Shown: positions 1 through 5,290 of the stretch, piece by piece
How positions within the stretch are numbered: the first letter of the stretch is position 1
Layout: each line of letters opens with the position of its first letter
Assembly: GCA_023389545.1 (NCBI GenBank)
Contig: JAEWEI010000308.1
Coordinates: forward strand, 1 to 11,194
Source: Actinomycetes bacterium
GTDB taxonomy: Bacteria > Actinomycetota > Actinomycetes > Actinomycetales > Cellulomonadaceae
DNA: 11,194 bases
Direction of reading: 5' to 3'
Notes under the pieces: model-generated
What the model was told of the DNA's origin: nothing
Databases searched by the model: none
Seen by the model: the letters and a program-made list of their open reading frames with translations, nothing else
Position numbers and translations under genes: made by a program

Positions 1-206
1 TGCTGTCCCGGTTCGGGGACGTGTTCGGGCCGTCGGTGAACCTCGCGGCGCGGCTCACGGACATCGCGGAGCCCAGCACGGTGCTGACCGACGGCTCGAC
101 GGCCGCGCTGCTGGCCTCCGATCCGCGGTTCGTGGCGGAGCAGCAGCCGACCCGCGACCTCGCCGGGATCGGGCCGATCGCGCCGGTGCTGCTGCGCGAG
201 GCCTGA
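1..206 (+). CDS. Class III adenylate/guanylate cyclase, C-terminal fragment
   Basis: This is the 3' end of a gene whose start lies left of the window; the readable frame begins at base 3 and gives about 67 residues before TGA at 204-206. The stretch GDVFGPSVNLAARL is the signature of the class III nucleotide cyclase catalytic domain. Its Asn and Arg (NLAAR) are, in characterised family members, the residues that stabilise the transition state when ATP (or GTP) is converted to the cyclic nucleotide. After it come about 45 residues typical of the end of the domain, and the protein stops there, so the cyclase domain is C-terminal. In actinobacteria such proteins often carry N-terminal membrane, HAMP or regulatory domains, but none can be seen here. 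ATP is the more usual substrate; the residues that set base specificity are outside the window. Confidence 0.9.
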   Translation, partial: LSRFGDVFGPSVNLAARLTDIAEPSTVLTDGSTAALLASDPRFVAEQQPTRDLAGIGPIAPVLLREA

Positions 207-300
207 CGGCGCCGCTGCCTGTCGGATCTCACCCGCGGCGGGGTCTGTTGCTCCTCGGCTGATGCGCCTTCACGCTGAGCCCGGAGATGGGGCGCCCATG

Positions 301-344
301 CCACTAGTGGGTGGTTGACGGGGTGTTCAGGGGTGATTAGTGGG
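301..344 (+). promoter_or_regulatory. Putative promoter/operator of the toxin-antitoxin operon
   Basis: A perfect 10-base palindrome CCACTAGTGG (301-310) sits just before a good -35 match TTGACG (315-320). Three GGGTG units start at 309, 321 and 331; the last two belong to the 10-base near-repeats GGGTGTTCAG and GGGTGATTAG. TAGTGGG occurs at 305-311 and again at 338-344, 33 bases apart (about three helix turns). No strong -10 is visible at the expected distance. Antitoxins of this class commonly bind repeats in their own promoter, so autoregulation here is an inference from position. Confidence 0.4.
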
Positions 345-385
345 CGAGATGTGGGGGGCTCGGTGTTAAGTTCGGTGAACGACAC

Positions 386-391
386 GGGAGG
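386..391 (+). promoter_or_regulatory. Ribosome binding site deciding the antitoxin start
   Basis: GGGAGG with 7 bases to ATG 399. It is one of the clearer Shine-Dalgarno sites in the window and fixes the antitoxin start inside a longer open frame. Confidence 0.75.
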
Positions 392-398
392 GCCAACC

Positions 399-770
399 AT
401 GACCGCCAACATCAAGAACCACCGAGAGTCGCTCAGGATCGACCTGCCCCACGCAGTCCAGGAGCTGGTCGATGCCCTCGGCCCGACGCTCGTCGCGGCG
501 GCGGCGGGGGTCAAGGACCGCAAGGCCCCGGCCCAGTGGATCGCGGGCCGGGGTGTGCGCGACGCGGACGTGGAACGACGGCTCCGGCTTGCGCACCGCG
601 CCTTGTCTGCCATCTCGGCAGTCGACGGCCCCGGTGTCGCTCGATCCTGGTTCCTCGGGGGCAACCCGCTCCTCGCGGAGAGCACCCCCATCACCGCAAT
701 CCGCGAAGACCGCGACATCGACGTGGTCAGGGCAATCGACGCACAGGTGAACGACGACTGGATTGGGTGA
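399..770 (+). CDS. Xre/MbcA/ParS-type antitoxin of a RES-Xre toxin-antitoxin pair
   Basis: A 123-residue protein that is likely the antitoxin partner of the RES toxin encoded immediately downstream. Residues about 22-50 (ELVDALGPTLVAAAAGVKD onward, ending QWIAG) look like the divergent helix-turn-helix of Xre-type antitoxins. Residues about 80-118, including ARSWFLGGNPLLAESTPI, match the MbcA/ParS/Xre toxin-binding domain, with its usual aromatic, Asn-Pro and Thr-Pro-Ile positions. Known members cap the toxin active site with their C-terminal part and repress their own promoter. I chose ATG 399 because GGGAGG at 386-391 lies 7 bases upstream; a longer frame opening near 315 would run through the promoter. 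The stop TGA (768-770) overlaps the GTG start of the toxin gene, indicating translational coupling. Family assignment is by sequence pattern only. Confidence 0.85.
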   Translation: MTANIKNHRESLRIDLPHAVQELVDALGPTLVAAAAGVKDRKAPAQWIAGRGVRDADVERRLRLAHRALSAISAVDGPGVARSWFLGGNPLLAESTPITAIREDRDIDVVRAIDAQVNDDWIG

Positions 771-1516
771 CATCGATGGGTGGCAGTGGCGGTGACAGGT
801 GGACCGACACTGCGACAGGTCTGCGCCTGGAGGCGGCGGGCCATGTGGTCCATCGGATCGCGCGTTTGAAGCACGGTCCGGTGGACCCGCCTCAGCGCCT
901 GCCCGTCGTCGCCGCCATGGAAGGCAATACGGTCTACCCGCGGTCGTGCTGGAACCGGTTCGACGTCGAGGGCCGCACGCTGTACTTCGGCGAGACGGCG
1001 CAGACGGCGTACGCGGAAGCGCTTGGCCCGTTCAAAAGGCTGGGCGCGGACCACGTCGACGCGGAGTTCATGGGCCTGGACGCCATCGACGACGTCCCGG
1101 CCGGAGACTGGCCACTGTGGTGTGCTGACCGGCGTATCTGGTCGGTGGGCCTTCCCCACGGCGCCTTCATCGGCGTCGCGGCTGGCGCGACCATCGCGTT
1201 CGTGGAATCGACGATGGGCAGCCGCCTGCGCCTGTTCGGCGTGCCCCACACTGGCCTGACCCTCGCGCATGTGCTGGGCGAGGATCGCCGCCTGACGACC
1301 TCGATAGCGGACGAGCTGTATGACGTGACACTGGATGGCGGTGAGCGCGCGCTGGGGGTCTCGTGGGAGTCCAAGCGCGGCTGGGGCCGCAACTACGCGC
1401 TGTGGCTGCGCCCCGGTGAGGAGGTCGAACTGCGAGTCTCCCCGCCCCGCGTGATCAGTGCGGGTGACGAGGATCTGGCGATGATCGCCAAGGCGTATCG
1501 GCTCGACATCATCTGA
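767..1516 (+). CDS. RES-domain toxin (predicted NAD+-degrading or ADP-ribosyl-type enzyme)
   Basis: A 249-residue protein of the RES family. Characterised members kill or arrest cells by breaking down NAD+ (MbcT phosphorolysis, other RES hydrolases) or by ADP-ribosylating a target (ParT). Family landmarks are visible: Arg64 in SCWNRFD, Tyr73 in TLYFGE, Glu84 in AYAEALG, and Ser202 in GVSWES, which fits the usual Y-x-S position with Trp in place of Tyr. The conserved Arg, Tyr, Glu and Ser are the catalytic set of the family, so the enzyme looks intact. The start is GTG 767, overlapping the antitoxin stop as GTGA; an in-frame ATG at 776 is an alternative. Translation is therefore probably coupled, with antitoxin made first. 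Its stop is 19 bases from the stop of the convergent SRAP gene, with no clear terminator between. NAD+ depletion is inferred from the family, not shown by sequence. Confidence 0.82.
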   Translation: MTSMGGSGGDRWTDTATGLRLEAAGHVVHRIARLKHGPVDPPQRLPVVAAMEGNTVYPRSCWNRFDVEGRTLYFGETAQTAYAEALGPFKRLGADHVDAEFMGLDAIDDVPAGDWPLWCADRRIWSVGLPHGAFIGVAAGATIAFVESTMGSRLRLFGVPHTGLTLAHVLGEDRRLTTSIADELYDVTLDGGERALGVSWESKRGWGRNYALWLRPGEEVELRVSPPRVISAGDEDLAMIAKAYRLDII

Positions 1517-1535
1517 GGGCTCGGCCGCATGTGCC

Positions 1536-2282
1536 TCACGACGGGCGCGCACCAGTGTGTGGCTCCTCGGGCTCGATCAGCTCGGGCCCGTTGTTGCCCA
1601 CCTTGTTGACGCGCGTGGAGACCTCTGTGGCGATGAGCGTCGGGGCGGGGGCCCGCAGCAGGTCGGCGGCGGCGTCGGCGCCCACGGCCGGGTCCAGCCA
1701 CGCGTCCCAGGCATCGGGCCGCAGCATGAGCGGCTGCCGGTCGTGGATGTGGGCGAGGGGCTCGCTGGCGTCGGTGGTGATGACGGTGGTGGTCACGAGC
1801 CAGCGGCTCGGGTCGTCGGCGGCCTTGGCGGGGTCGCGCCAGAACTCGTACAGCCCGGCGAGCGCGAGCGGCCCGTTGTCGGCGGGGTGGATGTAGAACG
1901 GCTGCTTGGCCTTGGTCAGCGCGCCCGGGCCCGGCCGCTTCCACTCGTAGTACCCGTCCGCGGGCAGCAGCGCGCGCCGCTGCGCGAAGGCCTTGCGGTA
2001 GGAGCCCTTGTCCAGCAGGGTCTCGGCCCGCGCGTTGATCATCCGGTTGCCGATCGACGGGTCCTTCGCCCAGGACGGCACCAGCCCCCACCGCGCGGCC
2101 TGGAGCTGGCGGCTGATCTCGCCCGTCTCGCGGTCCGCGCGCTCGACGACCATGCGGACCGGGTCGGTGGGCGCGACGTTCCACGACTCGGGCAGCAAGC
2201 GCGCGTCCTGCGCCACCTCGGCGATGCGGAACGCGTCTTCCAGTGCCTGGACCCGGCGGAAGGAGGCATATCGACCACACAT
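1536..2282 (-). CDS. SRAP-domain abasic-site DNA-protein crosslink protein (HMCES/YedK family)
   Basis: A 248-residue protein spanning the whole SRAP (SOS response-associated peptidase) fold. Family members use Cys2, exposed after removal of Met1, to form a thiazolidine crosslink with an abasic site in single-stranded DNA, shielding it at replication forks. All key elements are present: the N-terminal MCGRY with Cys2, Asn35 in WNVAPT, the WGLVPSWA motif (65-72), NARAET (83-88), Glu113 in GYYEWK, and His180 in HIHDRQP. The start is ATG 2282 because Cys2 must directly follow the initiator; the frame stays open 33 codons upstream but would bury the Cys. There is only a run of G directly before the ATG and no spaced Shine-Dalgarno. 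It is divergent from the MFS gene with a 73-base gap. The C-terminal tail after about residue 230 is short and poorly conserved in the family. Confidence 0.95.
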   Translation of the reverse strand: MCGRYASFRRVQALEDAFRIAEVAQDARLLPESWNVAPTDPVRMVVERADRETGEISRQLQAARWGLVPSWAKDPSIGNRMINARAETLLDKGSYRKAFAQRRALLPADGYYEWKRPGPGALTKAKQPFYIHPADNGPLALAGLYEFWRDPAKAADDPSRWLVTTTVITTDASEPLAHIHDRQPLMLRPDAWDAWLDPAVGADAAADLLRAPAPTLIATEVSTRVNKVGNNGPELIEPEEPHTGARPS

Positions 2283-2310
2283 CCCCCCAGTGTGACGGAC
2301 GCCGCCCACA

Positions 2311-2330
2311 CGACCGGTCGAATCGATTCG
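2311..2330. promoter_or_regulatory. Twin perfect palindromes in the SRAP/MFS divergent promoter region
   Basis: CGACCGGTCG (2311-2320) and CGAATCGATTCG (2319-2330) are each perfectly self-complementary and share the CG at 2319-2320. They lie in the 73-base gap between two divergent starts, where a dimeric regulator could control both genes. The second resembles an actinobacterial LexA box (CGAAC-N4-GTTCG), but its arms are separated by 2 bases rather than 4, so a LexA site is not established. Confidence 0.45.
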
Positions 2331-2355
2331 CGGCGGGTCGGCGGTCGGTGAGAGC

Positions 2356-3633
2356 ATGACCGCGATGACCAGCCGCTCCACCCCTGCCCTGCCCCCTGAG
2401 CCGACCGGCGCCCCCGCTGCCAGCGCAGGCGCTCCCGTCTACGTCCCCAACGCCAAGTACGTCCTCCTGCTGGGCGTCATGTGCGCGCTGCCGGCCGTCT
2501 CCACCGACATCTACCTGCCGTCGCTGCCCGACGTCGCCCGCGACCTCGGCGCCACCGCCACCGGCGCCCAGCTCACCATGACCGGGATGCTGCTCGGCGG
2601 CGCCGTCGGCCAGCTCGTCATCGGCCCGGCCTCCGACCGGCTGGGGCGCAGGCTCCCGGTGCTCATCGGCGTCGCGCTGCACGTGGTCACCTCGCTGCTG
2701 TGCGCCATCGCGCCCGGCATCGTGCCGCTCATCGCGCTGCGCGTGCTTCAGGGGTTCTTCAACGCGTCGGCGTCAGTCGTCGCGATGGCCCTGATCCGCG
2801 ACCGCTTCGTGGGCTCGGACGCGTCCCGGCTGCTCTCGCGCCTCATGCTGGTCATCGGCGTGGCGCCCCTGTTCGCCCCGACGATCGGCGGCCTCATCGC
2901 CGGGTTCGCCGGCTGGCGCGGGGTGTTCGTGGCGCTCGCGGTGTTCGGCGCCGCGCTGTGGGTGGTGGTCTGGCGCCGGATGCCGGAGTCGCTCCCCGTC
3001 GAGCGACGGCGCGACGGGGGGCTGCGGGCCGCCATCGCCGGCTACGCGACCCTCCTGCGGGACAGGCACTTCGTCGCGCTCGCGGTGCTGCCGGGCCTGG
3101 GCGCCGCCGTGCTCATGAGCTACGTGGTCGGCTCGCCGTTCGTGCTGCGCGAGGGCTACGGCCTCAGCGCCAACGAGTTCGCGCTCGTCTTCGCCGTCAA
3201 CGGCGTCGGGCTCGTGCTCGGCGCCCAGGTCAACGCGTCGCTGGTCCGCAAGTACGCGCCGATCCGCATCATCCGCATCGTGCTGCCGCTGTCCTTCGGG
3301 CTGACCGTCCTGCTGCTCGTGCTCGCGCTCACCGGCGCTGGCGGGCTGCCCGCGTTGCTCGTCGTGCTGTGGATGCTGCTCGCACTGGTCAACTTCACTC
3401 CGCCCAACGCCTCGGCCCTGGCCCTCGGCCGGCACGGCGCGATCGCGGGCACCGCCGCGGCATTCATCGGCGCGACACAGGCCGGGGTGTCCGGCACCGT
3501 CAGCCCGCTCGTCGGCGTGCTCGGCGGCGACACCCTCGCGATGGCCATCGTGATGGTGGGCTCGGCAGCCGTCGGCCTGCTCGTCCTCGCGCTGGCCACC
3601 CCCGCCTACCGCTCCGGCGGCTGGAGCACCTAG
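2356..3633 (+). CDS. MFS drug:H+ antiporter, Bcr/CflA type
   Basis: A 425-residue inner-membrane transporter with the alternating hydrophobic segments of a 12-helix major facilitator. Diagnostic features of the Bcr/CflA (bicyclomycin/chloramphenicol resistance, DHA1) group are STDIYLPSLPDVARDLG at the end of helix 1 (Asp51), the cytoplasmic motif A GPASDRLGRRLPVL (90-103), APLFAPTIGGLI in mid-protein, and FTPPNASALALG in the second half. Members export drugs or small metabolites using the proton gradient; substrate cannot be read from sequence. The first 33 residues are Pro/Ala-rich and cytoplasmic before helix 1. ATG 2356 is used, with a weak GGTGAG upstream; ATG 2365 is a close alternative. 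It is divergent from the SRAP gene and followed 51 bases later by the DUF1349 gene on the same strand, so the two may be co-transcribed. Confidence 0.92.
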   Translation: MTAMTSRSTPALPPEPTGAPAASAGAPVYVPNAKYVLLLGVMCALPAVSTDIYLPSLPDVARDLGATATGAQLTMTGMLLGGAVGQLVIGPASDRLGRRLPVLIGVALHVVTSLLCAIAPGIVPLIALRVLQGFFNASASVVAMALIRDRFVGSDASRLLSRLMLVIGVAPLFAPTIGGLIAGFAGWRGVFVALAVFGAALWVVVWRRMPESLPVERRRDGGLRAAIAGYATLLRDRHFVALAVLPGLGAAVLMSYVVGSPFVLREGYGLSANEFALVFAVNGVGLVLGAQVNASLVRKYAPIRIIRIVLPLSFGLTVLLLVLALTGAGGLPALLVVLWMLLALVNFTPPNASALALGRHGAIAGTAAAFIGATQAGVSGTVSPLVGVLGGDTLAMAIVMVGSAAVGLLVLALATPAYRSGGWST

Positions 3634-3684
3634 CCGTCCCGCGCGGCGCCGTCGCGCGTTCCCCCCACCACCAGAGAGCAGCCC

Positions 3685-4311
3685 ATGACCACCGAGCAGC
3701 ACGTTCCCGGCATCCCCTTCGCGCTGACGGCCTCGGCCGGCTCCTCCTGGGCCGTGGCTGACGCGTCCGGCGCCGTGCAGGTGACCGCCCTGCCGCACAG
3801 CGACATCTTCATCGACCCGGGCGCGGGAGCCTCGCTCAACGCCGAGTCGATGCTCAACGCCGCGACGCTCCTGGGCGCGCCGCCCGCCGGCGACTTCCAG
3901 CTCAGCGCGCGCGTCAGCGTCGACTTCGCCGCGACCTTCGACGCGGGCGTCCTGCTGCTGTGGGTCGACGAGCGGCACTGGGCCAAGCTCTGCTTCGAGT
4001 ACTCGCCCGACGGCGAGGCCATGGTCGTGTCGGTGGTGAGCCGCGGGGTGGCGGATGACGCGAACGGGTTCGTGGTGGACGGGCGCACGGTGTGGCTGCG
4101 CGTGTCCCGGATCGACCACGCGTTCGCGTACCACGCGTCACTCGACGGCGAGGTGTGGCGGATGATCCGGTTCTTCGCGCTCGACGACCCGGCTGGCGCG
4201 CTGACCATCGGCTTCGAGGCGCAGTCGCCCACCGGCGACGGGTGCGCCATCACCTTCGACCAGGTCGAGTTCACCAGCAGCCGACTCGGGGACCTGCGCG
4301 ACGGCTCCTGA
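3685..4311 (+). CDS. DUF1349 family protein (concanavalin A-like beta-sandwich)
   Basis: A 208-residue soluble protein with no signal peptide or membrane segment. The run DAGVLLLWVDERHWAKLCFEY (about residues 91-111), followed by VVSVVSRGVADD, VWLRVSRIDHAFAYHASLDG and VWRMIRFFAL, is the typical pattern of DUF1349, a laminin-G/concanavalin A-like beta-sandwich family. Some members are named regulation of enolase protein 1 after a yeast gene, but no biochemical role is secure. The ATG at 3685 is preceded by AGAGAG. Its gene follows the MFS exporter by 51 bases on the same strand; functional linkage is only suggested by position. This fold often binds carbohydrates, but no specific binding residues can be assigned here. 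It ends about 40 bases before the stop of a convergent small gene. Confidence 0.85.
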   Translation: MTTEQHVPGIPFALTASAGSSWAVADASGAVQVTALPHSDIFIDPGAGASLNAESMLNAATLLGAPPAGDFQLSARVSVDFAATFDAGVLLLWVDERHWAKLCFEYSPDGEAMVVSVVSRGVADDANGFVVDGRTVWLRVSRIDHAFAYHASLDGEVWRMIRFFALDDPAGALTIGFEAQSPTGDGCAITFDQVEFTSSRLGDLRDGS

Positions 4312-4335
4312 GCGACGGGGCTCAGCGCGCCGGGG

Positions 4336-4359
4336 GCTCAGATGCTAGAGCTCAGATGC
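4336..4359. repeat. Short direct repeat at a convergent gene junction
   Basis: GCTCAGATGC occurs at 4336-4345 and 4350-4359, a 14-base period. The second copy contains the last codon and stop of the small - strand gene. It looks like a small local duplication; no function is evident. Confidence 0.5.
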
Positions 4360-4486
4360 CGGCGCCCACTCCCGCCGCGGCCGTCAGCCCGCCCGCGACG
4401 AGCAGGCCGAGCGACAGCCACGCGCTGAGCACCCACCAGTCGACGTGGCGCCGGCGTGCGGCGCGCTCAGCCCGAGGGACTCCCAT
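4352..4486 (-). CDS. Predicted small single-pass membrane protein
   Basis: A 44-residue frame: a basic N-terminus (RAERAARRRHVD) followed by one hydrophobic stretch from WWVLSAWLSLGLLVAGGL to the end. This fits a single-pass protein with a cytoplasmic N-terminus. By my hand count the third codon positions are about 89% GC, first about 82% and second about 64%, the order expected for a real gene in this genome and in this frame. ATG 4486 has AGAGGG only one base upstream, which is too close, so the start could lie further upstream in the same open frame (ATG 4549, or a GTG at 4522). It lies downstream of the lipoprotein gene on the same strand with a gap of about 100 bases. I do not recognise a family, and it may not be expressed. 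Confidence 0.4.
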   Translation of the reverse strand: MGVPRAERAARRRHVDWWVLSAWLSLGLLVAGGLTAAAGVGAGI

Positions 4487-4585
4487 GCCCTCTGATCGGC
4501 AGGCCAGGGCGTTCCCGTGAACACCTGGACGGCGCCAGGCGCCGCGCATCAGAGTGAATCCGCGGCACAGGCCCAGGCCCGGCCG

Positions 4586-5104
4586 CTAGCCGGCGCTGGC
4601 GTCCTCGACCTTCTGGCGGAGCTCGTCGACCCGTGCGGACAGCTCGTCCAGCGCGGCGCGGGCGGTGCCGTCCGCCGAATCGGCGGCCTTCTGGACGTCC
4701 GCGCGGGCGTCGGACAGTGCGGTCTCGGCCTCTGCGAGCTGCTCCTTGGCGGTGGCGGAGCCGTCGGCCGCGGCCCCGTCGAGCGCCGCTGACGCGTTGT
4801 CCATCGCCGTGCTCGCGCGCGCCACGGCGTCCTGGGCGGCGTCGCGCGAGGTGGCGTCGAGTTGCTCGAGCTGGGCTCGGGCGTCCTCGGCGGCGGTGCG
4901 GGCCTGCTCGAGCCCGTCGCGGGCGGAGTCGACAGCGGACTTCATCTCGTCGACGGCGCCCTTCGCCTCGTCGACTGCCGTCTGGGCGCCGTCACGAGCC
5001 TCGTCGATGGCGCTGCTGGCCTCGGCGCAGCCCGCGAGGGCCAGGACGAGGGCAGCGGCTGCCGCGGCCGCGAGCGGGCGGGGGACACCAGGGGGGACGC
5101 GCAT
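4586..5104 (-). CDS. Ala-rich coiled-coil lipoprotein
   Basis: A 172-residue predicted lipoprotein. The N-terminus has Arg residues, an Ala/Leu-rich hydrophobic segment (11-24) and the lipobox LAGC with Cys26 as the lipidated residue, so the mature protein should be anchored on the outer face of the cytoplasmic membrane. Nearly all the rest is charged and Ala-rich with heptad spacing; residues 42-83 form six consecutive seven-residue units beginning TAVDEAK, GAVDEMK, SAVDSAR. This predicts a long alpha-helical coiled coil through most of the protein. No enzyme motif is visible. The ATG at 5104 is preceded by AGGAG (5114-5110) at 5 bases, a good ribosome binding site. It lies downstream of adhE on the same strand but beyond a strong hairpin, so it is probably transcribed separately. 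A role as envelope spacer or scaffold is a guess. Confidence 0.85.
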   Translation of the reverse strand: MRVPPGVPRPLAAAAAAALVLALAGCAEASSAIDEARDGAQTAVDEAKGAVDEMKSAVDSARDGLEQARTAAEDARAQLEQLDATSRDAAQDAVARASTAMDNASAALDGAAADGSATAKEQLAEAETALSDARADVQKAADSADGTARAALDELSARVDELRQKVEDASAG

Positions 5105-5109
5105 GGGAT

Positions 5110-5114
5110 CTCCT
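5110..5114 (-). promoter_or_regulatory. Ribosome binding site of the lipoprotein gene
   Basis: AGGAG on the - strand, 5 bases before ATG 5104. It supports that start over any internal one. Confidence 0.75.
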
Positions 5115-5213
5115 CACGAGGGGACGGGGGCACCAGTGTGGACCGAACAGGACCAGGACGACAGCGGAGGAACCGGGCGCCGCTGGCCTGCGCGCCGCGA
5201 TCCGGGCGCGCAG

Positions 5214-5255
5214 CACAGCGCCCCGCTCGCGTGGGCACGCGGGCGGGGCGCTGTG
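5214..5255 (-). terminator. Strong GC-rich hairpin downstream of adhE
   Basis: Perfect 13-base arms (5214-5226, beginning CACAGCGCCCCGC, and 5243-5255) enclose a second 6-base inverted repeat (5228-5233 CGCGTG and 5236-5241 CACGCG). The whole can fold into one stem of about 19 pairs with one T/G interruption. It begins 36 bases past the adhE stop. There is no T tract on either side, as is common for actinobacterial terminators. It most likely ends adhE transcription and insulates the lipoprotein gene. Confidence 0.7.
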
Positions 5256-5261
5256 GCAGGT

Positions 5262-5278
5262 GACCGGGCGGGCCGGTC
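5262..5278 (-). terminator. Small second hairpin just after the adhE stop
   Basis: GACCGG (5262-5267) and CCGGTC (5273-5278) form a 6-pair stem with a 5-base loop, 13 bases beyond the adhE stop and directly before the larger hairpin. It may act in tandem with it; alone it would be weak. Confidence 0.4.
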
Positions 5279-5290
5279 AGCGTCGCGGGG

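Larger units (their letters stand above)
207..398. other. Intergenic region, lower GC, upstream of toxin-antitoxin operon
   Basis: No convincing gene is present between the cyclase stop and the antitoxin start. The last 100 bases are about 60% GC, visibly lower than the surrounding coding sequence, and carry the palindrome and GGGTG repeats described separately. No clear intrinsic terminator for the cyclase gene was found. An upstream in-frame GTG-type start for the antitoxin lies in this gap but is not favoured. Confidence 0.6.

Noticed and set aside
536..766. Longer version of the RES toxin beginning inside the antitoxin gene
   Set aside because: That part overlaps the antitoxin in another frame and is Arg/Pro-rich without homology; the GTG overlapping the antitoxin stop explains the start better.
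2319..2330. A genuine LexA/SOS box
   Set aside because: The half-sites are separated by 2 bases instead of 4 and the fifth base is T rather than C; kept only as a LexA-like palindrome.
2282..2381. N-terminal extension of the SRAP protein by 33 residues
   Set aside because: SRAP chemistry requires Cys at position 2, so translation must begin at the ATG directly before Cys-Gly-Arg-Tyr.
2773..4134. A 453-codon - strand frame under the MFS and DUF1349 genes
   Set aside because: Its translation is a His/Arg/Gly/Asp-rich mix spanning two well-recognised genes; it is a compositional artefact.
4579..4593. Hairpin CCGGC/GCCGG at the lipoprotein stop as a terminator
   Set aside because: Five-base GC arms with no T tract are expected by chance in this composition and part of the stem is coding.
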